From positions 29,593,160 through 29,657,159 of the forward strand of contig OZ024927.1 in the NCBI GenBank assembly GCA_964017235.1: a stretch of DNA of 64,000 nt, in the 5' to 3' direction. The notes beneath the pieces were generated by a model that made no database searches, was not told the DNA's origin, and saw only the letters and a list, made by a program, of their open reading frames with translations. The position numbers and the translations under genes were made by a program. Every line of letters begins with the position of its first letter. Position 1 is the first letter of the stretch. This document shows, piece by piece, positions 22,236 through 34,982 of this stretch. The stretch comes from Sabellastarte sp. h YS-2021 (taxonomy: Eukaryota > Annelida > Polychaeta > Sabellida > Sabellidae).

Positions 22236-25200
22236 TGTTTCTTTGTTTGTTATCAGAATTATTTAGAAACAATAAGACAGATTTTGATCAAACTTTCAGA
22301 TGATGTGAGATACATTTATCACTGAATATAAATGTAAATATTGTAGCTATGCCATGACAATTAACACCTGTGTGTATTTTAGCAATGGATTACACATACA
22401 TTTGAAAACATACAAGATGGTTCAGGTACATTATTTATAAACATGGCATTATGATCTGAACTTAAAAGCCGAAAAATAAACATGGATAAAACAGTGAAAC
22501 TAAGAAATAACAAAGTCTCTCACAAAATTAGAGATTTCTGTGTTAAATGATAAATTTGATATATAGAAATTAGTAAGCCAGGTATACACAAAAAATTGTT
22601 TGAAAAGAAGTTGAGATTTAGACAACATTTAGTGCACACAAAAATGCTTTATATAGGACACAAAAATTACAAGGTTTTGTGGTATATCTTTTCACAGGGA
22701 AATTTAACTTTGACAGTTAAAAACCAATTGCTTCACAATTTGGCCTAAATTTCATAATGTCAGTATATTTTAAAAATTAAACATCTTTATGTAGAATTAT
22801 CTTTTATGATTATATCTTGACTGGTATTCATAAGAGAAATCAGCCAAAGATCAGCAAAAAGTCAGCGTAATTATACATTTTTTTTATCCACCACAAGCTA
22901 TGTATAACCTATGTAGTGGGAATACAGACAGGGGATATATTTTTTTTTTGTATACAACGGCACTCCCTTATCACAGATAATTAGTGCCACGAGTGCTGAT
23001 TTTTCATTAAGATTTCTTAGACTATGTGACCTACTAATATATATCATATACATCATTAAAAAGGTATTTTCACAGTGCTTCTGCTCATTTTAATTGCATT
23101 AAAATCCATGCAGAAATGGCTGAGAAGTGAGAAAGTAGAAATTGAGGTTTTGGTATTTCCTTGTGCTTCTGTCTATACATGACAGGCTTTTTCACATTCT
23201 TTCTACAAATATTGATTTATTTAACTTACTCATCCTACAAAATGATGGATAATAAAAGTAAAACATCCCCCTTTAGACATATATAAAACAAAAATATCAC
23301 TCACGAAGGTTAACAATTTAACACTCATGTTATGCACTCTTATAATATTGACATCTACGTTTGTGATACATTTTTTTCATACATGTCATTTGGGAAATTT
23401 TCCTATTGTAGGCCTGTACTAAACTTTTGCTGACTTATGTCTCATTTTTTCGCTATTCTTTTTCATGAATACGACGCCTGGTCTTTATAAGTGCCTTACG
23501 TTGAATCCTATCATGATACTGTATCTTGGATTTCTGCTTGACTAAAAACACTTTTCTTGAGATTCTTATTAACAAGGCTAAACTGTATATAAAACAGGAT
23601 AAACTTTAAAAAAAAACACATTATGTTAAAGGCTATTTCCTATAAGTGGCTATAGCAGTAAATAACTTCTAACTTTTATTCGCAGCAAAGCGGTAAATCT
23701 CTATCAAATCAGTTTTAAATTAAAAGTACATAGGATGCAAATTGAGGGATATTTACTTAATTACTAATAACTAATAAGCTTTGGTTTATTACTTTAAAGT
23801 CCCAGGTAAGTTGTTATGCAACTAAAGCCTACATTTTCTGTGGCTTTGACAATAATTTTAAGGGGTTTATACATTAGTATGTTAGAGCTACAATTACAGT
23901 TACTAAGGTTAATTGTTGATACAAGGAAGGGTTTGGGGTGTAGGTTTGGTGTATATATTGTGTATGTATATATTACTTGCACAGTAATGTGACCAAGTGA
24001 CACAACGGTTTGGCTTTTATAGAATTGCCCATTATGCAAAAGTTTGTAAACCATTACATGGTGTAGCAAACATTGAGGTATAAATTATTTTACAACAGGA
24101 AACAAAGAAGTCAGAAATTTGGTTACTCTCAAAAGTTTACAGCAACAACAGCAGTAGTTTATAGGAAAATAATTGGAATTTGGAAAATTTACAGATGCAA
24201 ATGAATATTTACTTGTATTTCCATTTTTTTTTTTTTGAAAAATTAGAGTAATCATAACAAATTTTATGTGCATAACTTTCAACCCATTTGCTAATCTAGA
24301 CTGATTTTTAAGAATTCAAAGCGGTCACTGGTTCTGGCAATTAAATTGGTTTTATACACTTGACAATATGGTCAACTCTCCATTCCAGTGTAATTCATAA
24401 TTTACACATGCATAAACTCAATTCTTAGAGGCTACACAGATGATTCTGTTTAAGTAACAACCAGTGATAGGACTGTTTAACTATGGATTGTATACCTTAA
24501 CCCCGACTGGAAAAAGTTTAAATTGAACAAGAGTCGTTCTTGTAGCTCATAATCTACCGATGAAGTAGGTTGGATTTTATGGTGAAAAAGATAGCTTTCT
24601 GAGAAACTCCTGACCTCTTCTCCTGAATCTTCCTTACTGGGTAATGAATCCTCCCAAATTGATTACAAACCTAATAAAGGCCTATAAGATCACGATATAA
24701 CCAACACAAGATTAAAAAGATGTTTTAAGAGCAATACGATAGCTTTGGGATATAATTCTCAAATGTAAGATCTGATAAGAATTGTAGAGATGGCAGAAAG
24801 TTTACGGTATATTTAGAAATAGTTTGAATGTGTCGGGGATATATGTGATTGCATTCCCAAACATTCCCGAATTTTAACCATTGGTCACCAGCTGTTGCCG
24901 AAGGTTGAGATTGTGGTTTATAATTCTCCCAGATGACAAAAATGACCTCCAGAACAGCTAAGTTTCAGGATTATAACTCAATCTGGGGTGGGAGATGGGG
25001 GTGGATCCACATAGTTTAAGTTACCCCTGAATGGTTGTGGAGACCATTGCCCAAAAAATGCTGTCTTCTTAGTGGAGGTAAATTGGAAATGGAAAACAAT
25101 ATGACATGTTTTACAGTCTCCTGTATAGTTTGTGTCGTAGTTGGAGGACAACATTATCAAGTGTATCAGAACCGTAATAATTTGATATTGAATTAATGTG

Positions 25201-26402
25201 GGTTTTACATCAGTGGGTAAAATTATTCAAAATTTAGAAATTTTGTACAAAATTGATCACACTCACACTACAAGTACACTGGATTATACAAAACTAGAGC
25301 ACAAACTACAAAATGAATTAACAAATGCATTAACAACACTGGTATTTAGTGTCCAGTGCAGAAATTAAGAACTATTTAGATTTTTTACCTCTTGTATCTA
25401 TAATTCTTGAATTTATCAAACTGAAAATTGCGAAGCCCAATAAAAATATAAATAACAATTGTTAATTAAAATATAGCTAGAACAAATGAAGTAAGAGGGA
25501 AAAATTAAGTTAAAATAATTAACTGGTATACACAACTTGTATTACATGTTATCAGAAGTATCATATGAAAACAAAAAAAAATTGTGATTTATTTTAATAT
25601 GTTAAAGAGACATATAATTTTATTATTTGCAAAAAATATATATGATCGGTAACTTAGTTACTCTTACTATTTTTCTGAAAGTAATATAGCTGATATTTCA
25701 TATTATTGATTTACAATGAATGAGATACAATGGTGTCTCAAGGTAATTACTTTCATAGATATCCTTTCAAGGTCAAATTGAAAGTCAGTTTTACTTTACT
25801 GAGATATTGCAGATATAAATTTAAGTGACTGTAAGCCAGAATCACCAATCCAAGTTCAAACCGGTTGAAATAAAAGTACTGATTCCAACATTATATCTAT
25901 ATTAAATTGATTCAAGAATACACTTTTGTTGTCTGTGAGTTCAACATGGTGTTGAGAAATATATTCTGCAAGGGATAAAATGTACAGAAAGATATATAGA
26001 GAAATATGCAGACATTTTCACAAGTTGTATTAATAAGAGATCAATATGGAATAGATAGTCAGCTGGTCTGAAAATATGTGCAATAAGCTTGCCTATAGCA
26101 AGAACAGTCACAAAACAACTATTGCTACTCAGCCAGTCAAGTTCATCACTCAGTGAAATTTGTCACTTGCATTAAAGGACAATATTTAAATTATTTTATC
26201 ATTACCTTTCACTGTATAATTATACATAACTATTGTAAGATATTGTTCCGTTTATTTAAATATAATAAAATAGAAAAACACTTAGAGAGCACACACCTCT
26301 GCCAACTAGTTTGTTTGCACACATACTTTTTTCTGCTCTAGATCATAGCGTCTGGAATTTTGCAAAAGGATTCAGATCAAACTTAGCTATATTATATTAT
26401 AT

Positions 26403-26750
26403 TATTGTGGGAGATGTCTTGTACTTATTTTGCCAAACAATCTAATAATTAATTATGGGGGTATATACACAGATATACTGAAAATGATTAAGTATGGGGG
26501 TATATACACAGATACTGAAAATGATCCTATCTCGCTGTGATAAAACATTAAAAAAAATTCCTGGATCCAGACGTGGATCCAGCTTCACCATCAAAATTCA
26601 GTTATCTGTTCGGTGTGGCACTGTCAACATATCCTAAAAATTTCATCACAATCAATCCATAAATGTTTGAGTTACTTTGTAAACAGAGAGTAGGTCACAC
26701 AAACGAACAAACCAACGTTGTCAAAAACATCTCCTTGGAGAAGTTAAATA
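26403..26750 (+). repeat. CCTGGATCC-type dispersed repeat, copy 2
   Basis: Same motif order as 1112-1490: CCAAACAATCTAATAATTAA, TTCCTGGATCCAGA, ATTTCATCACAATCAATCCA, then ACAAACGAACAAACC and CTCCTTGGAG. A ~40-bp stretch with GGGGGTATATACACAGATA is duplicated in tandem at 26456-26528. Confidence 0.6.
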
Positions 26751-26894
26751 TTGTCAGTCTTTGAGAGAGATTTAAAGCAGTGATAAACTTCACAGGGTAA
26801 CAAATTGGAATGGCTGAGCAGCAACATTTTCAGATTGCAACCAACTTGATGAAATAATGCAGTTTTCTTAAGATATTGCATAAAAATCAATATC

Positions 26895-27440
26895 TCGGGC
26901 TAGTTTCACAAAGGGTCTTCGACTTAGCCTGGACTTAGACTAAGTCAGAGACTTAAATCTGAGCCTTATGTCTCAGCTAAATCTAGGGACTTAAATGCAT
27001 TTCACAAAAGGTGATTTAGCTAAGTCCAAGCTTATTAAATAACAACAGTGGTTTTCTATGTTATATGACCCTTTATGTCTGGTCAAAATATATTACTGGT
27101 GACATATATCCTTTGTTCAACTCATTTTATCTTTGGCAAAATGCTGTTTTTCAGTGAAAAACTTTGTAATTGTATAAAAATGTCCAAAAACTAAGTTAGG
27201 GAAATGTTGTACATATTTATTCTTTATTTTCAGGCATTTCAAATTTTGAAGTGACAAAAATTTATGGCGGCCATATTTAAATCTTTCTTTACAAAACTTA
27301 AGCCCACTCCCAGATAGACTTTTTTTTTTTTAGAAGCTTTGTGAAACACTCTAAGACCACAGACTTAGCCTGAGTTCAAGACAAAAGTCTTAACTTTAGG
27401 TCTAAGTTTGTGCTGAGTTCTTTCGTGAAACCTGCCTCAG
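26895..27440. mobile_element. MITE with GTTTCACAAAG termini
   Basis: Left CGGGCTAGTTTCACAAAGG and right (inverted) CTGAGGCAGGTTTCACGAAAG. The subterminal regions have repeated GACTTAG/CTAAGTC modules in both orientations, so each arm can also fold on itself. Confidence 0.7.
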
Positions 27441-27927
27441 GTTTATGTACACCATTATCACATGCACATATGTATGTCTGTGATATTGATTTTTATGTTA
27501 TTCCTCCACAATGCTATCAATAATGACAGATAAATTAATCATGAAATATATTGTGTGCACTTTTCTTTTGTAATTTACATACTCTTAAATTTCACACTTT
27601 TTATTTTTTCCTACTTCATGAACAATAGGTATGTACCATATACTTTAGAAGTTGAAGACCAGTTTTCTTCACATAAATAGATAGTGATATTATATAACTG
27701 TCAGGCTTGACTTAGTGATTATATACATTGGTACTGAGTGTAGATTTTGACTTGAAATACAACTGATTACTGTATCCAGCAGTTTGTTATTGACGCATAC
27801 CTCTATGAACTAAAAACTACAAAATATTTCCATATAAAATCAGCCAAAAATAACAGAATAATGCACAACAGAATATTTCACAAATAAACACAACATCTTT
27901 ATGGTTGAAATAGGCTCAACTGAATCA

Positions 27928-28590
27928 GGGGCCGGATTCACGAAATGTCTAAAGTCTCAAATCTGAGATTTTGGTCTCACATCTAAGATTTTTCTCAGAC
28001 TTGAGACCTTTAGTTCAGCTGGGATTCACAAAAGATCTCAGGCTGAGATTTTTCTCAGATTTGGTCTCAAATCTAAGACTGCCTAGGGGGTGACTTAAGT
28101 TTACATAAATAGAGTGTATGTAATAAAAAGTCACAAAACAAAATGAAAATAGTGAAGTATGACATATTATTTAACTTGTAACCCAAAATATGAATATATA
28201 TTAAGAGTTTGTATAAAAACAACAGTAAACATTTACATTACAAATTTACACGAGTGGCTTGTTTTGCTGCTATAATCAATTCTTTTTAATGTCAGTACAA
28301 ATAATAGTAAAAAGACTATGTTTTGCTTGATTGAAAATATTCTAAAATGTGAGTATATCTGGTAGAGTGGTAAAATATAAATATGTTTACTTTCCACTAA
28401 TCTCAACAAAATGTTACATCAGTTTTGATTGGTCCAGACTCAAAACTTGGCTGAGATTTTGGTCTCAGCTGAGATTCCTTTCGTGAATCTCAACTTAAGC
28501 AGAATCTCAGCTGAGATAAAAATCTCAGATTTGAGCAAAATCTCAGCTGAGATTTGGCTAAGACTTGAGACCTTTCGTGAATCGGGCCCC
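27928..28590. mobile_element. MITE with GGGGCC-GATTCACGAAA termini
   Basis: Terminal inverted repeats GGGGCCGGATTCACGAAA / GGGGCCCGATTCACGAAA. Both arms are lined with palindromic TCTCAGCTGAGAT and AAATCTGAGATTT modules. The interior is AT-rich. No clear target duplication. Confidence 0.8.
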
Positions 28591-28656
28591 TGGAGCCAGA
28601 TAATAAATGAAACAGATTAAAAATATCATTAGTTTTCTGAATCCAGTTAACGCAGG

Positions 28657-28893
28657 GTAGAGTAAGAAATCTAAAATTCGCCACATATCTGAAATTCGCC
28701 ACATGTGAAAATACTAATAAAATACATGTAAATGAATTGTGGTGAGATTTGTTGAATGTTTAGTAAATTAAGGCTTTTTGAACTGAAAAATACCAATTTT
28801 TAGACAAAAACATCATTTTCTTCATAAAATTAACTAAGGTTTTAGAGGTGGCGAATTTTAGATTCCTGGCGAATTTTAGATTTCTTACTCTAC
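28657..28893. mobile_element. MITE with GTAGAGTAAGAAATC termini, twin 1
   Basis: 237 bp, with long terminal inverted repeats: GTAGAGTAAGAAATCTAAAA at the left and its inverse at the right, and inner copies of AATTCGCCA. If TA is the target duplication, the element proper starts at GAGTAAG. Confidence 0.85.
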
Positions 28894-28957
28894 CTTGACA
28901 GGAAACTTAATATGTTTGACCTGGCAAATTGGCTGCAATGGGGTTAGTTATACACAT

Positions 28958-29188
28958 GTAGAGTAAGAAATCTAAAATTCGCCACATATCTGAAATTCGC
29001 CACATGTGAAAATACTAATCAAATAAATGAATTGTGGTGAGATTTGTTGAATGTATAGTAAATTAAGGCTTTTTGAACTGAAAAATACCAATTTTTGGAC
29101 AAAAACATCATTTTCTTCATAAAATTAACTAAGGTTTTAGAGGTGGCGAATTTTAGATTCCTGGCGAATTTTAGATTTCTTACTCTAC
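28958..29188. mobile_element. MITE with GTAGAGTAAGAAATC termini, twin 2
   Basis: 231 bp, almost identical to twin 1 apart from a 6-base indel (in twin 1 about 28728) and a few substitutions; same orientation, 64 bp away. Confidence 0.85.
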
Positions 29189-29744
29189 ATTGTAAACGTG
29201 ACTGAAATATAAATGGTTTAGATAGTTCAGAAAAGTGTACAAATGGAAAATTCTTCCAGCTATGCAGAGTTTGAAAGGACTGATTGATACTACAACAACA
29301 GAAGTGCTGAAAAACTTAATTCATGAAAAAATGTCAAGATTGTACAATTTCAAGACGGTTTATGTTTAAATAAATTGCTTGATGTGCATTATAAGCAGAA
29401 GTTAAGTCTGTTTGATAAATATGTAAATTTTGAAAATCCAAGAATAGCTTCAGACTATGTATTGTTAGCTAAAAGGTCTTTAAATTTAAATTTCCAATAA
29501 CAGACGGACTAAATATGTACTACATACATAACATTATACATACACGTAAACTGAAGACATGTTATATTAACAGGTACTATTTCTACATTATTTGCTACCT
29601 AGTTGTTTGAACGACTGTTCTGGTTAATGTTTACCTGAAAGAATATTAGTTTATAATTCAATTAAACAACAGAATATAATAAAGACATTGAAAAAATACA
29701 TTTCTATACACTCTTTTTAACTACTTTTGGGTAATGGTCATAAA

Positions 29745-30070
29745 ATATACAGTGGTAACATTTATATTAAATGGGACAGTTGGTTACGAGAATTGAAACT
29801 CTCCCACAAAGTCCCCCCCAAAAAACCTGACCTGAATCTAGTTACATCAACTCGAAGCAAAATGTGGTTCATTTAAACAAATATATCGGGGAAAAAAATT
29901 TGGAATAAACTGCTAAATGAGAAAAAATTGTGTTAGAAATGAATATAAATCAATCAAATTTGGCAGAATATTGGGTTTTAATTGAGTCAATTTACCCTGG
30001 AAATACATACTAATAAGATATGGGGGATGATGCAATATTGGGGGCATGGGCACTTAAAAAGACATGGTCC
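29745..30070 (+). repeat. Unnamed dispersed repeat, copy 2
   Basis: Shares GAAATGAATATAAATCAATC, AATATTGGGTTTTAATTGAG, TCAATTTACCCTGG and a terminal GGGCATGGGC with the other copies. Confidence 0.55.
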
Positions 30071-30784
30071 TCTAAGGGAGTAGTGCGGGTAAAAGGGTTT
30101 TTTCAATTAAAATTTTGTTATCTAGAATTCTTGCTTTAGTAGAAGTATTTTTGTTGATCTCACGAGCTCTGAAGAGGATTTAAATCTACAATATCTCCCT
30201 CGATCATATTTTCACCAGAATATATCCTGGCATCATTAAACTGAATTTGTAGCATCTAATGAAGTGCATTAACCCCAATGTATAATGAAAGAAAAAATTT
30301 GACACAAGAAATCCCAGAAACTGCTATGAGAAGTGCACTGACCTTTGATAGGTCTGAAGGCCATCAGAGATGGGATTTCCCATTGAATCATAGGCAAGGG
30401 ATAATATATTTCTTAATGTCTTCATATGTTTTATTAGATCACAACACATACAATACATAGTAACTCCTTTTGTGAACAAAATTGAAAAATTTTAGTGAAC
30501 AACAACATGCAACAATAAAATGTTTATAATATATGATTAATATGAAACACAGAAATGACTGATCTAAAACGCTAAAGAAAAAAAATTATTAATTTTTCCA
30601 CTGAAACGTTACTAAGATAGACTGTAGAGACTGGAAGATGTAAAAGACTGCAATAAGCCAGTTTTTGGGGTAAAAGATATTGTCCAAGTTGGGGCGCTAC
30701 ATCTCTTTTAAAAGATAAAGTCATATCAGGACAGACCCTTGTTATACATGTTGATATGAAATGTATTTGAAATCAAGACCATAG

Positions 30785-31070
30785 TGACCAGCATATTTTT
30801 ATGGAATACAAAAGTGACTTTCCACAAAGTTGGCCAGAGGTATGCAGTTGGTAAACAAATCTCAGCACAATAAAATGTGACATAACTACAAAAATAAGAA
30901 AAATTTTGTTGAAAATGGATATTAAATAATAAAATTAGACTGATTACTGGATTTCAATGGAGAAAGTTAGCATCGAATTGACATATTAGCAATTTATTAG
31001 CGATAACGTAAGATCGTCGATGGTGTGCTTAGGAAAGCATGGGCGATAAAGAGCATGGCATCGGTATATA
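30785..31070 (+). repeat. Unnamed dispersed repeat, copy 3
   Basis: Shares AATAAAATGTGACATAACTA, ACAAAAATAAGAAAAATTTT, ACATATTAGCAATTTATTAG, CGATAACGTAAGATCG and GCATGGGCGAT with the other copies. It lies 0.7 kb from copy 2 in the same orientation. Confidence 0.6.
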
Positions 31071-32278
31071 CTAGTATTTGTTTCTTCATATCCGAGAAAA
31101 TATCCATTTAATCTGGCCACAATCAGCAATATCTCCACATCCTCACAAGTTTATTTTGTAAACTAGCACAACATACAAATAGTTCTGTAGTTCTACCATC
31201 CAGCTTGTCACACAGAGATCAATAAGTCAGAACTACAATTATTAGATCACAACACATGAATATCTATATTTGATTATCAATTTATTATATTATATTTATA
31301 TTATAAGTATTGTTTATCAAGTGTTTGTGTCGAAAACAGACAAGAAGCTCTCTGCCAGAGAGAAATCTGTGAATATGGGAGAGAACAGAAGAGAGTAAAA
31401 AATCTAAAGAAATGTAACTAGAATGACCAACAAAATATATGAAAAGACACAAGTTTTCAGGACATTCATTCTGTTCAAAAGAAGGTTTTGATGTTGCCAC
31501 CATTTGAACGCTTCTTTCAACACTCTCATATAATTGGTCTAAAAATCAACACAAAGTAATTAACAACAGTACCATGTGTTTTAACCCACTGATGCTGATG
31601 CACACAACGATTGACTCATATTTATTTATTTGTTAAATTCATACACTAAGTATGTCAGTTTATGATTCACTCTAATCAGCCTAAATTAGTAAAAAGTAAT
31701 AATGGCAAAGGATGAATTTGAAATATGTCCACTTTCAAATATCAAATTGCTTTGGCATAGGGCAAATTTCAGACAATCGACAATGGGAGTGATTACCTGT
31801 AAACTTATGTACCCCATGAAAAACTGTGGCAAAATCAAGGGTACAAGATACCTGGAATGAATCAATGTCCCTCCAAAAGATTGTGGTATGAATTAGTGTA
31901 TGTTTCCAGTAACACTATCTACAGTAGGTGATTCATTAATAAATTTTCTTCATCTCCTTCTGGCATGAAAGGAAATGTGTACATTTCAATAAATAGTTTT
32001 ACACAAATATAGATGGCCAGAACTCTGTAGTGAAAATTGGTGATTTTAGAAAATTCTTTTCGAATCAATATTTGTTGTATATTCGTCGAAAGTTAGGGGG
32101 TGGATTTGCACTTTTATTATTGCTGAAATTACCCTGAAAAGTACTCTGAGTTTGCTGACTGCATATAACCGATCACATGGAAACATACATTAGTCTGACC
32201 TAAAATAACATACAGAAGTCAACAGCAGTTAAATGTTATTGAAAAACACAAGTCACACATATATCTGCAGATACTCAC

Positions 32279-32537
32279 TTGTGGACTCTGTGTGAGGACT
32301 GCTGTAGTACGGGTCAATGCGGTAGCTTTGCTGTAACTGAGAACTTGTGGTGTAGTGTGGGGTGTACTGTGAGGGGAGTGGGCTGTAGGCTGTAGTATGG
32401 GGTGGAGCAGCACCGTGGTGATGGTGATGAGTGGCATATAGATTATCTCCTTCTTCTGATGGACCCCTCCCACTGTCTGTACCAGAACACTCGCTGTCCA
32501 TATCTGTGTGGTTCGACAGGTTGAGGATGTCATGCAT
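32279..32537 (-). CDS. Protocadherin exon 3: cytoplasmic tail with acidic DSGRG motif
   Basis: 86 codons plus one base (phase 0 in, phase 1 out). The acceptor is GTTCTTTTTCCAG, the donor CACAA|GTGAGT. The peptide starts MHDILNLSNHTDMDSE and carries SECSGTDSGRGPSEEGD, an acidic Ser/Gly stretch resembling conserved tail motifs of protocadherins, then a run of five His and a Tyr/Pro/Ser-rich segment with several tyrosines that could be phosphorylated. The single leftover base (A) joins AT of exon 4 to make Asn, keeping the frame. The start codon-like ATG is internal, not a translation start. Confidence 0.86.
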
Positions 32538-33004
32538 CTGGAAAAAGAACAAGAAGAGTTTTTTTTGTAAAAAGACAGGTATCAGGATAAATGTGATGGA
32601 ACTTTGGTTTTAATGCCATTGTGTCATTTTGTATTGGTTATATTATGATACGAAACAGAGGGACAGAGGAAGTGCTGTGTTAGCTGGTCAAGAATCAGAA
32701 CTGACATATTCAAGGAACTATACACTTTCCAAAACATGTTGGGGGTGGGGATGGGGGGAGACAACCAGGCACTTTTTAGACTTTTCACAAACAATATTTT
32801 ATTAAAGCAATCAGGCAAAATCAACATAGATTATAATAAGCCTTCTCGCAGGAAGAACTATTTACAAAAGAATATATGAACATGATGATGAAGGTGTGGA
32901 CATATTGCCCAATATAAGACTATGAAAACTGCCCTGATTTCTTTAAAATTTCTTGTACCAATATTCAAACATCTTGTTGAGTGTTGGGGGTGGGGCAATA
33001 GGTG

Positions 33005-33855
33005 CACGGAAAAGTGCCCTCCAAGAAAAGTGCCCTCCTAGAAGACTGCCCTCCTAGAAAAGTGCCCTCCTTTTGAGGGGCTGGAAAAGTGCCCTCCTTT
33101 TCACAAAAGATACACCATGAAATATTTTATAAGCATTTTAGTAAGCATTTTATAGACATTTAATTTAGAGAATTATAAGATATGATTGTGACAACATAAT
33201 TATGATCATATAGAACTAAGCTGGTTAATATTCAATTTTAGCTTTAAAATCATTGACTTTACCTGTCTTAAGGTGGGCTAGTATGTTCTAGTCCATCCTA
33301 AGTTGGGCTATAGCCATGGGCTGACTCCTAAGTTGGGCTCTAACATTAACATACATTGGCATACTTAATCTACATAAGAAGTATTTTTTAAAATAAACAT
33401 TGGCAGATGCACATCTATGTGACCACAAATCTCCTTGGAAAAGTCTAATGCAGTGTCCAACACCTCTCAGGAACTGTAGCAGATTTAACTTTACCTTTAA
33501 TCATATGAAAGCCTTAGCAGCTATTGGGATTCACATAGAGCACACTTCAAACACTAGCAGATTTAAATGTATCTTTAATCATGAAAGACAGAGCAGCTAC
33601 TGGAATTCACACAGAGCACAATTCACCTTTAATCATGAAAGCCTCAGCAGCTATGGGAATTCACATACAGCACACTTCAAACACTAGAGGATTTATTGTA
33701 CCTTTAATCATGAAAGCCTGAGCAGCTACTATGTGAATAAAACATTTAAAGTAATTTCATAGTACATCATCTGAGAAAAGGAGGGCAGTTTTCCACCACT
33801 TCAAAATTGAAGGAGGCCAGTCTTCCAGGAGGGCACTTTTCCAGGAGGGCACTTC
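33005..33855. mobile_element. Foldback element with AAGTGCCCTCC module arms
   Basis: The left arm (33005-33105) has five AAGTGCCCTCC-like modules and the right arm (33775-33855) has them inverted (GGAGGGCACTTTTCC). Exact ends and target duplication are not clear. The interior contains a short degenerate tandem repeat (33478-33730). Confidence 0.7.
33478..33730 (+). repeat. Degenerate tandem repeat inside the foldback element
   Basis: About four copies of a ~55-85-bp unit with TTTAATCATGAAAGCC and CAGCTATGGGAATTCACA, varying by internal deletions. Several frames stay partly open by chance. Confidence 0.7.
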
Positions 33856-34698
33856 TACTTTCTGAACATAATTTCAGAATCCAATGTAGATAATCAGATT
33901 TCCACTGACTGTATGCAAATTAGTTTACTTAATCCCCTTTATAGCTGGTATGATATATTTCTTTTCATACCGCTGTATTTATATTTTGGGTATTTAGTTT
34001 CTTTGTGTATGAACATATGAAAAGATCTTGTAGAACAAGGGTTGTATAGATCCCATGCACACCACTGACAGTACCATTTGCCTTAACAGTATGCTGATGT
34101 AAGACAATCTGACCAGTACATGTGTATATAAGAGTACACTATGCCAACAATGACTTTATAATAAAAGCTCAAATATTTTCTGAATTACAATGAAAATCAA
34201 GCCTAAAGGCTAGAAAGCACCATGCTCACCGTAAAAAAACTTTTGATTTGGTTAACTGTGTAAACACATTCAGAGAGATAAGATCTGGTCAGCTTGTCTG
34301 ACATCACCATACTATTAAGGCAGGGAGTCTGCCTGGCGAGCCTATGTCTTGTAACGTGTACGAGTGCTTTCTGAATACCAAATCTTTGGCATGTACATAT
34401 TTGAAAAACATTTTGGTATAAACTTGAGCCTAAAGCAAGACTAGATACATACAATCAAGATGCTAGACTGAAACAAAATGGCAAAATACAGCCTTAGATG
34501 TAGCTATTGTACAAATTGTAATATTACAGTGCAAAGTGTGAATACAAAATCACCATGACATGAGAAACATGAAATTTACCACACTATCCCTAATCATTAG
34601 TGCCACTTAGGAAACCTGATTAATTTCTTCCGAAAAGTGCAACATTCACGCCAAATTTATGATTGTCAGACTATTTATTTAATATTTTTCACGATTAA

Positions 34699-34982
34699 GT
34701 GTACGTACACATGTATATGGCTTACAACATCCGACGGCCGATTTGCGACGGCAAATTTTTTCCTGACCCTTTCAATATTTTGTAAACATACATCTAAATT
34801 CACTTGTCATCCGATTTTTTCCCTCCCAGAGCGGAAAAATCGCCGTCGCAAATTGAACGTCGGGTGTCACAAACTGGAATCGGACATATGTAAACAACCA
34901 AACATAAATGAAAAGGAGAGGAAAAATCGCTGTCACAAATCGGCCGCCAGATATCGTAAGCCGCATACATGTGTATGTACAC
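34699..34982. mobile_element. TIR element with ~60-bp inverted repeats and TAA duplication
   Basis: Left GTGTACGTACACATGTATAT and right (inverted) GTGTACATACACATGTATGC, continuing through GGCTTAC and CGGCCGATTTG. TAA lies directly outside both ends, a 3-bp TWA duplication as in PIF/Harbinger-type elements. A third, inverted copy of the inner arm (GGAAAAATCGCCGTCGCAAA) sits at 34842-34870. Confidence 0.82.

Larger units (their letters stand above)
20320..32278 (-). other. Protocadherin intron 3
   Basis: 12-kb intron with GTGAGT donor and TTTCAG acceptor. It holds the 36-bp minisatellite (21951-22235), a CCTGGATCC-type repeat (26403-26750), two related MITEs (26895-27440, 27928-28590), a pair of near-identical MITEs (28657-29188) and two copies of an unnamed dispersed repeat (29745-30070, 30785-31070). 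The stretches 20400-21940, 22240-26400 and 31070-32278 show no gene I can support. Confidence 0.8.

Noticed and set aside
21937-22266. 109- and 83-codon repetitive frames
   Set aside because: By-product of a minisatellite whose period is a multiple of three.
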